The position numbers were made by a program, and so were the translations under genes. From Flavobacterium sp. YO12 (GTDB taxonomy: Bacteria > Bacteroidota > Bacteroidia > Flavobacteriales > Flavobacteriaceae), in the NCBI RefSeq assembly GCF_004119495.1, contig NZ_NRQU01000009.1:1-64000 (forward strand): a stretch of DNA of 64,000 nt. Reading direction: 5' to 3'. Below the pieces are notes generated by a model that was not told the DNA's origin, made no database searches, and saw only the letters and a list, made by a program, of their open reading frames with translations. This document shows positions 1 to 7,794 of this stretch, one piece after another. Numbering within the stretch: position 1 is the stretch's first letter; each line of letters begins with the position of its first letter.

Positions 1-317
1 TCCCAAGGCACATATCCGTGAGAAGTGTTTAACATTGGTTTTGTTTCCTCGCTGTAGCCGTAGCCGCTTTGAGGATCTTCAGAGAATACAGGCATTACTC
101 TAAGCAGTCGCCCGCTTGGAAGTCCGTAAACACTCACTTGACCACTAAATCCGCCAGAGACAAAGTTGTAAAACTCATCATACTTACCGGGAGCAACATA
201 TACTTTGCTGGCTACATCGCCATCAACAGCATCTGAAGAGTCTTTAGGCTTGCAAGAAACAAAAAAAGCACAGCCCAAAGTAATGGCAAAAACTGATTTT
301 AAAAAGTTATTTTTCAT
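1..317 (-). CDS. nosZ: Nitrous oxide reductase NosZ, clade II, N-terminal part (runs off the left edge)
   Basis: This is the first 105 codons of a periplasmic copper enzyme that reduces N2O to N2, the last step of denitrification. Translation of the minus strand gives a lipoprotein-type signal (lipobox FVSC, Cys22), then VAPGKYDEFYNFVSGGFSG, GLPSGRLLRVMPVF, GYGYSEETKPMLNTSHGY and VPW, which I recognise as the start of the NosZ beta-propeller of the Sec-exported clade II type found in Bacteroidota. The Cu-binding residues lie beyond the window. The gene follows a c-type cytochrome gene by 36 bp on the same strand, so the two are probably one transcript. The ATG at 317 is directly followed by the signal peptide, which supports this start. 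Confidence 0.93.
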   Translation of the reverse strand, partial: MKNNFLKSVFAITLGCAFFVSCKPKDSSDAVDGDVASKVYVAPGKYDEFYNFVSGGFSGQVSVYGLPSGRLLRVMPVFSEDPQSGYGYSEETKPMLNTSHGYVPW

Positions 318-353
318 ATGGTTATTATTTAGATTTCTGATTTATTTTGGAGA

Positions 354-830
354 TTATTTTACTCCATCATTCTGACGCATATATTCCAGAATACTTCTAG
401 CTTCATCATCACTTAAACCTTGATTAGGCATTCTAATCATACAAAGCTCTAATTGAGCCTGCAATTCTGGATCTTTATCAATCATAGGATCAGGATTTGT
501 GATAAAATTCATAATCCATTGTGGTGTTCTTCGTTCCGTTACACCTTTCCATCCCGGACCAACAAGTTTCTCATCTGTAGGTTTGTGGCATGAAGTACAT
601 TTTACTTCGGCAGCTTTAAGTCCTTTTTCTGCCATTGCTTTATCTAAGGAAGCGCCTAATTCTACAGTCGAATATTTCCCGAGTCCCCTTTGAGGATCGT
701 ATGATTCAGCTTCGGCAGTTTTTTCTGCAGGCGGCGGAGTCGAAAAATCTTCATCTGTTTTTGATTTATCCTTTCCGCAGGACACGAAAAAGAAAATGCC
801 AAACATTGCTATTAAAAATAATTTGTTCAT
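354..830 (-). CDS. Lipoprotein mono-haem c-type cytochrome of the nos cluster
   Basis: The protein has 158 residues. A lipoprotein signal ends at Cys18 (FFFVSC), an acidic and proline-rich linker follows to about residue 45, and the rest is a cytochrome c domain. The haem site is C78-T-S-C-H82, and Met134 in RMPNQGLS is the likely distal ligand. It is probably an electron carrier anchored in the periplasm that passes electrons to NosZ, whose gene follows 36 bp downstream on the same strand. Small cytochromes of this kind are usual neighbours of clade II nosZ in Bacteroidota. The promoter region is shared with the divergent copper operon and contains a Crp/Fnr-type palindrome at 895-908. Confidence 0.88.
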   Translation of the reverse strand: MNKLFLIAMFGIFFFVSCGKDKSKTDEDFSTPPPAEKTAEAESYDPQRGLGKYSTVELGASLDKAMAEKGLKAAEVKCTSCHKPTDEKLVGPGWKGVTERRTPQWIMNFITNPDPMIDKDPELQAQLELCMIRMPNQGLSDDEARSILEYMRQNDGVK

Positions 831-864
831 GTGTTTGCTTTTTTTTATTTGTTAAACTACAGGT

Positions 865-872
865 CAAAGTTC
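865..872 (-). promoter_or_regulatory. Predicted -7 element of the cytochrome c / nosZ transcript
   Basis: On the minus strand this reads GAACTTTG, 7 of 8 matches to the Bacteroidota -7 consensus TAnnTTTG. It begins exactly 22 bp from the palindrome at 895-908, the same spacing as the plus-strand element at 931-938 and the nadA and ribB promoters. Transcription would start near 860, about 30 bp before the cytochrome start codon. Confidence 0.55.
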
Positions 873-894
873 CACAACATGTATTTCTTAAATT

Positions 895-908
895 ATGATT
901 ACGATCAT
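895..908. promoter_or_regulatory. Crp/Fnr-family operator between cytochrome c/nosZ and the copper operon
   Basis: ATGAT-TACG-ATCAT is a perfect 14-bp inverted repeat of the Fnr/Dnr type (consensus TTGAT-N4-ATCAA). Its centre is about 41.5 bp from the predicted start sites on both sides, the usual position for activation by Crp/Fnr-family proteins. The site therefore probably drives both the nos genes and the copper uptake genes. Which regulator binds is not shown by the sequence. The Crp/Fnr gene at 17767 is one candidate. Confidence 0.75.
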
Positions 909-930
909 ACTATCCCGAAAAAGTTCATGA

Positions 931-938
931 TACCTTCG
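931..938 (+). promoter_or_regulatory. Predicted -7 element of the copper acquisition operon
   Basis: TACCTTCG matches TAnnTTTG at 7 of 8 positions and begins 22 bp after the Crp/Fnr palindrome. The start of transcription would be near 943, about 13 bp before the ATG at 956. Confidence 0.6.
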
Positions 939-955
939 TACTCTAAAATAAACAG

Positions 956-1327
956 ATGAAGTTTTTTGTTTACATATTTCTCTTTTCAGTGGTTTTCAGA
1001 CCTGCGTTTCCATTTTTGGATTATGTGGTAAACTACCATTACATTGTAACTGAATTATGCGAAAACAAAAATGCTCCAGAACTAAGCTGTAATGGAAAAT
1101 GTCATTTGAAAAAAGAACTGGCAAAAGCGTATAAAAATGATGTTCCTGCCTCTAATGAGAAAAAAACAGAAACAGCAGAAACAGTTGTACTATTCATAGT
1201 AAACCTTCCTGTATTTTGTTTTGAAACAGCTCACAAAACCCACTTAAAAATAAACTCAGTCTATAAAAATCTATACTCGCATTTAGACGCAGTTTCTGTT
1301 TTTCGTCCACCGGCTTTCAACTATTAA
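956..1327 (+). CDS. Small exported CNGKC-motif protein, probably copper-related
   Basis: The protein has 123 residues. A hydrophobic N-terminus (about residues 1-20) looks like a signal peptide or anchor. The mature part has a cysteine cluster: Cys35 in ELCENK, then C45-N-G-K-C49-H50 followed by LKKEL. I know this type as a short uncharacterised Bacteroidota protein found beside TonB receptors for metals. Cys and His in this arrangement could bind Cu(I), but that is inference. It is the first gene of a probable three-gene set with the Met/His-rich lipoprotein and the OprC-type receptor, directly behind the Crp/Fnr-type promoter shared with nosZ. No enzymatic function can be assigned. Confidence 0.7.
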   Translation: MKFFVYIFLFSVVFRPAFPFLDYVVNYHYIVTELCENKNAPELSCNGKCHLKKELAKAYKNDVPASNEKKTETAETVVLFIVNLPVFCFETAHKTHLKINSVYKNLYSHLDAVSVFRPPAFNY

Positions 1328-1407
1328 TTTTTCAATGTTTTACACTTTATTTTCTCCGAAATCTACTTCGGCAGAAATCGTATTATCCTTATTTAAATTA
1401 ATATTCT

Positions 1408-2259
1408 ATGAAAACTTTAAAATACATTACCCTTTTCCTTTTAGCGATTACCTATATTTCTTGTTCTTCTGATGATGATTCTTCAACTGCAATTCCAGCT
1501 GATGAAACACTTGGACTTCAAAAAATTCAAGAATTAACAAATGACAATCATGTCGTTGAACTGTACTCAAAAAAGGGCACTTTAATTCAAGGCTACAATA
1601 CCATTACAATTAGAATAAAAGACAAAAAAAGCAGCGCCTATATTACAGATGCTAAAATTGATTGGACACCAATTATGCATATGACTATGATGCAGCATTC
1701 ATGTCCAAAATCAGCTGTGACCAAAACGGCAGATAAAAAAACCTTATACTCAGGTGATATTATTTTTCAGATGGCACAAAACGATAAGGAATTTTGGGAA
1801 CTTAAAATTAATTATACCATCAATAATGTTGCTTATACCGTTGCAGATACGATTGCTGTAACTACATCACCAAAACGTACTGTAACCTCATTTAAAGACA
1901 ATAGCGGCAACAAATATGTACTAGCTTATATCGCACCCGAAAATCCGAAAGTGGCCATAAACGATGCTGCTGTTGGACTTTATAAAATGGAAGATATGAT
2001 GACGTTTACTGCGGTAAACAATTTTAAAATAAAAATAGATCCTAGAATGCCAAGTATGGGAAATCATGGATCACCAAATAACACCGATTTAGTACAATCT
2101 CAAGCGGGAGGTTTCTATAAAGGAAAACTTTCATTGACCATGACTGGATATTGGAAAATTAATATGCAGGTTTTAAATGCCTCAGATGAAGTACTAAAAG
2201 GAGAACCTGTAACAACAGAAAATCCTGCAAGCAGTCTTTATTTTGAAATCGAATTTTAA
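1408..2259 (+). CDS. Met/His-rich lipoprotein with two YtkA-like domains, likely copper binding
   Basis: The protein has 283 residues with a lipoprotein signal ending at Cys19 (YISCSSDDD). Two similar beta-rich domains follow, about residues 45-155 and 170-283, which resemble the YtkA-like fold. Each carries a cluster of soft-metal ligands: M90-H-M-T-M-M-Q-H-S-C99 in the first and M214-PS-M217-GN-H220 in the second. Such clusters are typical of periplasmic or surface copper-binding proteins. It sits between the CNGKC protein and the OprC-type receptor, so a role in handing copper to or from the receptor for NosZ maturation is likely, though inferred from context. A hairpin lies between its stop and the receptor gene. 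Confidence 0.7.
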   Translation: MKTLKYITLFLLAITYISCSSDDDSSTAIPADETLGLQKIQELTNDNHVVELYSKKGTLIQGYNTITIRIKDKKSSAYITDAKIDWTPIMHMTMMQHSCPKSAVTKTADKKTLYSGDIIFQMAQNDKEFWELKINYTINNVAYTVADTIAVTTSPKRTVTSFKDNSGNKYVLAYIAPENPKVAINDAAVGLYKMEDMMTFTAVNNFKIKIDPRMPSMGNHGSPNNTDLVQSQAGGFYKGKLSLTMTGYWKINMQVLNASDEVLKGEPVTTENPASSLYFEIEF

Positions 2260-2274
2260 ACGTTCATTATTAAC

Positions 2275-2306
2275 AAGAAAGAGGCAATTGTAGTTGTCTC
2301 TTTCTT
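2275..2306 (+). other. Hairpin between the copper lipoprotein and receptor genes
   Basis: AAGAAAGAG-G-CAA and TTG-T-CTCTTTCTT form a 12-bp stem with one internal mismatch around a short TTGTAG loop. No clear T-run follows, so it may weaken read-through or protect the upstream mRNA rather than end transcription. Confidence 0.5.
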
Positions 2307-2321
2307 ATAATTTATCTAGTG

Positions 2322-4316
2322 ATGAAAAAGATAATAGTATGTATTCTAACTATTTTTTCAACAATCTGCTGGGGACAAGAACAACAAAAAGACAGTCTTT
2401 CGGCTCAAAATTTAAATGAAATTATTGTTATTGGAAAAAAAGCAGCTTTACATCAAAAACAGCCAAAATCCTTGACTTCTGTAGAAGATTATCTTCAAAA
2501 ATCTACAAAAGTAAATATGATAAAAAGAGGCGCTTATGCCTGGGAACCTACAATTAACAACATGTCTACAGAACGCACTGTTATTACTATTGACGGAATG
2601 CGCATTTTTGGAGCTTGTACTGATAAAATGGATCCTATAACCTCTTATGTTGAAGTATCAAATTTATCAGAAGCTGCGGTTGCTTCTGGTCAGCAGGCAA
2701 GCTGTCATGGAACGGCAATTGGCGGCTCTATAGATCTAAAACGTTCTGTTTTTAGTCAAAATACTTTGGGATGGAATGGCAGTTTTAACACAGGTTACGA
2801 AAGCAATAATCAGCAAAAAATTATTGGAGGTTCATTGGGCTACAATAATGAAAAGTTTTACGCTCATGTTGATTTTATGCATCGTGATGCTGAGAATTAT
2901 AAAGCTGGTGGAAATCAAGAAATCAATTTTTCTCAGTTTACAAAATACAACATTGCTGCAACTGCCGGATATTTTATAAATAAGAGAAATAATCTGGAAA
3001 CTTCGCTAATTTATGATAACGCAACAAATGTAGGTTATCCCGCTCTGCCGATGGATGTTTCGCTGGCAAAAGCCGAAATTATGTCTTTAAGCTATCGTTA
3101 TACACCCGATTCTGGTACTATTTCAAACTGGGAAACAAAGGTTTACGGAAACAGCATAACTCATAAAATGGACGATACTAAAAGACCATCTGTTCCCATT
3201 CATATGGATATGCCTGGCTGGTCTGATACCTATGGATTTTATTCTAGACTAAAAGGGAAATATAAAACACACGATTTTACGGCAGACTTAAATGCTTTTT
3301 ACAACAAATCGATTGCCGAAATGACAATGTATCCTGCTGATCCCACAGAAAATTTAATGTTTATGTACACTTGGCCTGATGTACGAACTTTTTATAACGG
3401 TTTGTCTCTTGAAGATTATATTAAAATAGCATCAGAAACCACTTTGAGAATTGGAACTTCTGTTGGATTTCATTCAAATGATGTTGCAAATGATTTTGGA
3501 TTGCAGAGTCTGCGTATTTTTTATCCTAAAATGGAGGCTTCAAAAAACCGTTTCTTAAAAAGTTTCTCTGCAAACTTTACTCAAAAAAAAGGCAATTTTG
3601 AATATGGTTTTGGAGGTGCTTATGCAGAAAGAGCTCCTTCTGTTTCTGAAGGTTATGGTTTTTATCTTTACAACAGCAGTGATTTTTATGATTACATAGG
3701 AAATCCATTTTTGAAGAACGAAAAAGCCCTAGAAGCCAATCTTTTACTTGGGTATAAAACAAATCAATTGAGCACAAAAATTACCGCATCATACTTTCAT
3801 ATTAATGATTTTATCGTAGGGCAAATTGATCCCAATATTCTGCCTATGACAATTGGAGCGTCTGGTGTAAAAAAATACGAAGCTTTAAGCTATGCCTCTA
3901 TTTTTAATGCGGATTTAAATTTAGAATATTCTCTATTTGAAAACTGGCTTTTAAAAACACAGCTGGTTTATAGTTTAGGCAAAGACAATCAAGGAAACAA
4001 TATTCCTTTTATAAGCCCAATACGATACAGCGCAGGAATTGACTATAAAAAACAGAATCTAAATTTAGGAATTTCGGCTTTGGGAAATCTTGCTCAAAAA
4101 GAATTTGCAGCAACATACGGTCAGACAAAAACGCCGGATTATTTGATTTTTAATTTCAATGCTGGATATGTATTTCATTACAATCAAAATTCAATAAAAC
4201 TGCAAACGGGTGTAGAAAATATCTTTGATAAATATTACACCACTTTTTCAGACTGGAATAAAATTCCGCGAATGGGACGCAACGTCTTTGTTAATCTAAC
4301 TTTCAGTTTTAGATAA
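2322..4316 (+). CDS. TonB-dependent copper receptor, OprC/NosA type
   Basis: This outer-membrane receptor has 664 residues and imports copper using TonB energy. A signal peptide is followed by a plug domain (about 45-165) and a beta-barrel that ends in a C-terminal aromatic residue (NLTFSFR, Phe next to last). The plug contains C99-T-D-K-M103 in GACTDKMDPITSYVE, the CxxxM copper site of Pseudomonas OprC and the denitrification protein NosA. IHMDMPGW in the barrel may supply further ligands. In-frame GTG (2319) and ATG (2322) lie next to each other; I choose ATG. Its place in a set divergent from nosZ suggests it supplies copper for N2O reductase. There is no carboxypeptidase-like N-terminal domain and no SusD partner. 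Confidence 0.85.
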   Translation: MKKIIVCILTIFSTICWGQEQQKDSLSAQNLNEIIVIGKKAALHQKQPKSLTSVEDYLQKSTKVNMIKRGAYAWEPTINNMSTERTVITIDGMRIFGACTDKMDPITSYVEVSNLSEAAVASGQQASCHGTAIGGSIDLKRSVFSQNTLGWNGSFNTGYESNNQQKIIGGSLGYNNEKFYAHVDFMHRDAENYKAGGNQEINFSQFTKYNIAATAGYFINKRNNLETSLIYDNATNVGYPALPMDVSLAKAEIMSLSYRYTPDSGTISNWETKVYGNSITHKMDDTKRPSVPIHMDMPGWSDTYGFYSRLKGKYKTHDFTADLNAFYNKSIAEMTMYPADPTENLMFMYTWPDVRTFYNGLSLEDYIKIASETTLRIGTSVGFHSNDVANDFGLQSLRIFYPKMEASKNRFLKSFSANFTQKKGNFEYGFGGAYAERAPSVSEGYGFYLYNSSDFYDYIGNPFLKNEKALEANLLLGYKTNQLSTKITASYFHINDFIVGQIDPNILPMTIGASGVKKYEALSYASIFNADLNLEYSLFENWLLKTQLVYSLGKDNQGNNIPFISPIRYSAGIDYKKQNLNLGISALGNLAQKEFAATYGQTKTPDYLIFNFNAGYVFHYNQNSIKLQTGVENIFDKYYTTFSDWNKIPRMGRNVFVNLTFSFR

Positions 4317-4394
4317 GCCGATTTCAAACTTCGTTTTTTCCAGTTTTACGTTTGACTTTTAAAACAGAACATAAAAAAATAAAAATAATACAGT

Positions 4395-4438
4395 ATGATT
4401 GGAATCATAGTTTGAAAATTTTGATGGCAATATATTTA
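4395..4438 (+). promoter_or_regulatory. Crp/Fnr operator and -7 element of the nadA-nrdG operon
   Basis: ATGAT-TGGA-ATCAT (4395-4408) is a perfect 14-bp palindrome. TATATTTA (4431-4438), 7 of 8 to TAnnTTTG, starts 22 bp after it, the same geometry as at 895-938 and 17018-17061. The start of transcription would be near 4443, giving a leader of about 120 bases before nadA. Confidence 0.7.
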
Positions 4439-4562
4439 CGCTATTAAAATTCACAATCAAGCATCCTAAAAACTACCACTTTCATTACAAACTTCAGTTT
4501 TACCAACTGTCGCATTTCTTTAGTACAGCTTGATTTTTTCAAAAAAAACAGATTAAAAAAAA

Positions 4563-5495
4563 ATGGATAAACAATTCTTGATACGGGAAATAAACCGCCT
4601 AAAACAGCAAAAAAATGCTGTCATTCTAGCTCATTATTATCAAAATGAAGACATTCAAGATATTGCAGATTTTGTTGGCGACAGTTTAGAATTATCCAAA
4701 AAAGCACAGGCAACCAATGCAGATGTTATTGTTTTTGCCGGAGTTCATTTTATGGCAGAAACCGCAAAAATCCTTAATCCGTCCAAAAAAGTACTGCTTC
4801 CAGATTTAAAGGCCGGCTGTTCACTCGCTGACGGCTGTGACCCGAAAGATTTTAAAATATTCAAAGAAAAATATCCAGATCATGTTGTGGTAACGTACAT
4901 TAATTGTTCTGCCGAAATAAAAGCGATGAGCGATCTTGTTTGCACATCATCTAATGCAAAAAAGATAATAGGATCAATTCCTCAAAACAAAAAGATAATT
5001 TTTGCTCCCGATCAAAATCTGGGAAATTATCTAAAAAAAGAAACTCAGCGTGATTTAGTACTCTGGGAAGGTTCTTGCGTGGTTCACGAAGCCTTTTCAT
5101 TAAACAAGTTAATTGAAATTTATATAAAAAATCCAACGGCAAAAATTGCCGCCCACCCGGAGTCAGAAAGTCATATTTTGAAAACGGCGCATTATATTGG
5201 CTCTACTTCGGGTATTATTAACTTTATTAAAACGGATCCTACTTCCGTTTTCATCGTGGCTACGGAGGCCGGCATTCTGCATCAACTTTCAAAAACTGTA
5301 CCTGATAAGACGCTGATCCCGGCCCCATCCACAGAAGACAACAGCTGTGCCTGCAGTGAATGTGCTTTTATGAAAATTAATACCCTTGAAAAACTCCTGC
5401 AATGCCTCAGTAACGAAAGTCCAGAAATTAAAATATCTGAATCCTTAAGAGTTAAAGCTTTGCAGCCGATTGAAAGAATGCTTGAATTATCATAG
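4563..5495 (+). CDS. nadA: Quinolinate synthase
   Basis: NadA condenses iminoaspartate with dihydroxyacetone phosphate to quinolinate in NAD synthesis, using an oxygen-sensitive [4Fe-4S] cluster. The 310-residue length is normal. Likely cluster ligands are Cys86 (KAGCSLADGC), Cys172 (WEGSCVVHE) and one of Cys262/264/267 near the C-terminus (SCACSECAF). HYYQNEDIQDIAD near the N-terminus and HPESE at about 198 are family motifs. nadB follows 18 bp later. The gene is first behind a Crp/Fnr-type promoter and shares the transcript with an Fe-S repair protein and anaerobic ribonucleotide reductase, so this copy may serve NAD synthesis under low oxygen or nitrosative stress. Confidence 0.95.
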   Translation: MDKQFLIREINRLKQQKNAVILAHYYQNEDIQDIADFVGDSLELSKKAQATNADVIVFAGVHFMAETAKILNPSKKVLLPDLKAGCSLADGCDPKDFKIFKEKYPDHVVVTYINCSAEIKAMSDLVCTSSNAKKIIGSIPQNKKIIFAPDQNLGNYLKKETQRDLVLWEGSCVVHEAFSLNKLIEIYIKNPTAKIAAHPESESHILKTAHYIGSTSGIINFIKTDPTSVFIVATEAGILHQLSKTVPDKTLIPAPSTEDNSCACSECAFMKINTLEKLLQCLSNESPEIKISESLRVKALQPIERMLELS

Positions 5496-5513
5496 AACAA
5501 AAAAACCAACAAA

Positions 5514-7028
5514 ATGCTTAAAACTGACATCTTAATAATTGGCTCAGGTATTTCGGGACTTTTTCTAGCTATGAAAACAGCTCAAAAAAGACCCGATTTG
5601 TCAATTGTAATTATGACCAAAGAAAGTGCTCAAAGTACAAATACACAATTGGCACAAGGCGGTATTGCGGTTGTAACCGATTTGATAAAAGACAGCTTTG
5701 ACCAGCACATTAAAGATACACTGCTGGCAGGCGACGGAAGCTGTGATGAAACTATTGTAAATATGGTAATTAATCAGGCGCCAGAAAGGTTAAAAGAACT
5801 TTTAGACATTGGAACTTCTTTTGATAAAGATGAGCGCGGACAGTGGAATTTGGGTTTAGAAGGCGGTCATTCTACTCATCGCATATTGCATCATAAAGAC
5901 AGTTCTGGATTAGAAATTGAAAAAAAACTTCTGAATATCATAAAAGAACTTCCAAATATACAGTTACTCGAAAATCATCAAGTTATTGATTTGAATACTG
6001 AAAAAATTGAAGAAGAAAATCTTTGCACTGGTGCTTTTTATTATGATAAAAAAAGTAACTCCGTAAAATATATACAAACCAGAACTATCATATTGAGTAC
6101 AGGCGGCTGCGGCCAGCTTTTTGAGAACACAACCAATCCTGAAATTGCCACGGGTGACGGTATTGCAATGGCTGCCCGCGCTGGGATCGAAATTGAAGAC
6201 CTCCAATACATCCAGTTTCATCCCACCGCCTTGTTTGCCGGCAGCAAAAATCCGTTTTTTCTAATTTCAGAAGCAGTTCGTGGTTTTGGCGCTTATGTTG
6301 TTAATGAAGATCAAAAAAGATTCTTGTTTAAATATGATTCCCGAGGCGAATTAGCAACACGTGATATCGTTTCTCATGCCATTAACAGCGAAATGCTTCT
6401 ATCTAATAAAAAACACGTTTATCTTGATTGTCGTCACTTAGATTCAGTCGAGTTTTACAAAGAATTTCCTGTAATTGCAAAACAATGCAATCTAGCAGGT
6501 TTAAAGCCCGAAAAAGATCTAATTCCAATTGTTCCGGCGGCTCATTATCAATGCGGCGGGATAAAAGTCGATCATAATGGTTTAACGGCAATTCAAAATC
6601 TATATGCCATAGGAGAATGTGCCCGAACAGGATTACATGGCAAAAATCGTTTAGCCTCCAATTCGCTTTTAGAAGCCTTAGTTTTTGCACATCAAGCCTC
6701 AGAACAAATAGATAAAACAATACAAAATTTTGCATTTTCATCAAAAATACCTAGTCCAAAGTTTTCCCAAGCAGACAATAGTACTACCGAAGCTTTTGCT
6801 ATCCTAAAAAAAGAACTGCAAGTTTTAATTACCGTTTTTTATACCAGCGAAAATCGTGATAAAGATCATGCAGTAGAAAAAATAAAAATGCTGAAAAATG
6901 CAGCCGTTTCTCTAATCGAAAAAGACAAAATCGCAATTCCTTTTATTGAATTCAGCAATATGCTTGTCACAGCCTTAATTATCATTAAACAATGTAAAAA
7001 AATAAAAGAACCCATTCTAACTAATTGA
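5514..7028 (+). CDS. nadB: L-aspartate oxidase
   Basis: NadB is a cytoplasmic flavoprotein that oxidises aspartate to iminoaspartate, the substrate of NadA. It can use oxygen or fumarate as acceptor, which suits anaerobic conditions. The 504 residues show an N-terminal FAD-binding GSGISGLFLA, then NTQLAQGGIA, STHRILHHKDSSG, STGGCGQLFENTTNP, IQFHPTALF and the late GKNRLASNSLLEALVF, all typical of the succinate dehydrogenase/NadB flavoprotein family. It lies 18 bp after nadA and 23 bp before the Fe-S repair gene, with no terminator between, so it is part of one operon. Confidence 0.94.
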   Translation: MLKTDILIIGSGISGLFLAMKTAQKRPDLSIVIMTKESAQSTNTQLAQGGIAVVTDLIKDSFDQHIKDTLLAGDGSCDETIVNMVINQAPERLKELLDIGTSFDKDERGQWNLGLEGGHSTHRILHHKDSSGLEIEKKLLNIIKELPNIQLLENHQVIDLNTEKIEEENLCTGAFYYDKKSNSVKYIQTRTIILSTGGCGQLFENTTNPEIATGDGIAMAARAGIEIEDLQYIQFHPTALFAGSKNPFFLISEAVRGFGAYVVNEDQKRFLFKYDSRGELATRDIVSHAINSEMLLSNKKHVYLDCRHLDSVEFYKEFPVIAKQCNLAGLKPEKDLIPIVPAAHYQCGGIKVDHNGLTAIQNLYAIGECARTGLHGKNRLASNSLLEALVFAHQASEQIDKTIQNFAFSSKIPSPKFSQADNSTTEAFAILKKELQVLITVFYTSENRDKDHAVEKIKMLKNAAVSLIEKDKIAIPFIEFSNMLVTALIIIKQCKKIKEPILTN

Positions 7029-7051
7029 ATGATTAAAACCTCTTCAAAAAA

Positions 7052-7783
7052 ATGGAAATAACACCAAAAAATACAATTGGCGAAATCGTGGCAGATGATT
7101 TCAGAACAGCAGCAACTTTCTCTAAATACAGTATTGATTTTTGTTGCAAAGGACACCGCACTATCGAAGAAGTATGCAAAAAAAGAGCTATTGATGAAGA
7201 GTTATTAATTGCAGAAATTGAAAGAACTCGAACAAGCGAGGCAAATCAATCATTTGATTATAAAACCTGGCCGTTGGACTTACTTACAGATTATATAGAA
7301 AAAACACATCATCGTTATGTAAAAGAAAAAACGCCGGTACTATTTCAGTTTTTAAACAAACTCTGTAATGTTCACGGCGAAAGACATCCAGAATTATTCG
7401 ATATCAATTCTCTTTTTTCAGCATCAGCTGCAGATCTTTCGGCGCATATGAGAAAAGAAGAAGTTATACTTTTTCCTTTTATCCGAAAAATGAAAACGGC
7501 TCAAATAAAAGGTGATTTTCTAGAAATGCCGCATTTTGGAACTATCGAAAATCCTATCGCGATGATGAAACAGGAACATAATACTGAGGGTGATCGTTTT
7601 AAAAAAATTGCCGCTTTAACCAACAATTACTCTCCTCCTGCTGATGCCTGCAATACCTACAAAGTAACATTTGCAATGCTGGAGGAATTTGAAAACGATC
7701 TGCACAAACACATTCATATGGAAAACAATATACTGTTTCCAAAAGCTATTAGTCTCGAGAAAAAATTTGAGAAAGTTTCTTAA
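7052..7783 (+). CDS. ric: Iron-sulfur cluster repair di-iron protein (RIC, ScdA/YtfE/DnrN family)
   Basis: The protein repairs Fe-S clusters damaged by nitric oxide or oxidants. It has 243 residues in two domains: an N-terminal ScdA_N domain with the IDFCCKGHRTIEEVC signature (Cys31-Cys32) and a hemerythrin-like four-helix domain from about residue 75, with His/Glu ligands in HHRYVKEK, VHGERHPE, HMRKEE, KQEHNTEGDR and LHKHIHMENNILFP. It lies between nadAB and nrdD in one tight set (23 and 11 bp gaps). Both flanking genes encode Fe-S or radical enzymes that nitrosative stress would harm. The operon promoter has a Crp/Fnr box like that of the nos genes, which fits induction by NO or low oxygen. 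Confidence 0.92.
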   Translation: MEITPKNTIGEIVADDFRTAATFSKYSIDFCCKGHRTIEEVCKKRAIDEELLIAEIERTRTSEANQSFDYKTWPLDLLTDYIEKTHHRYVKEKTPVLFQFLNKLCNVHGERHPELFDINSLFSASAADLSAHMRKEEVILFPFIRKMKTAQIKGDFLEMPHFGTIENPIAMMKQEHNTEGDRFKKIAALTNNYSPPADACNTYKVTFAMLEEFENDLHKHIHMENNILFPKAISLEKKFEKVS

Positions 7784-7794
7784 ACATACAAAAC

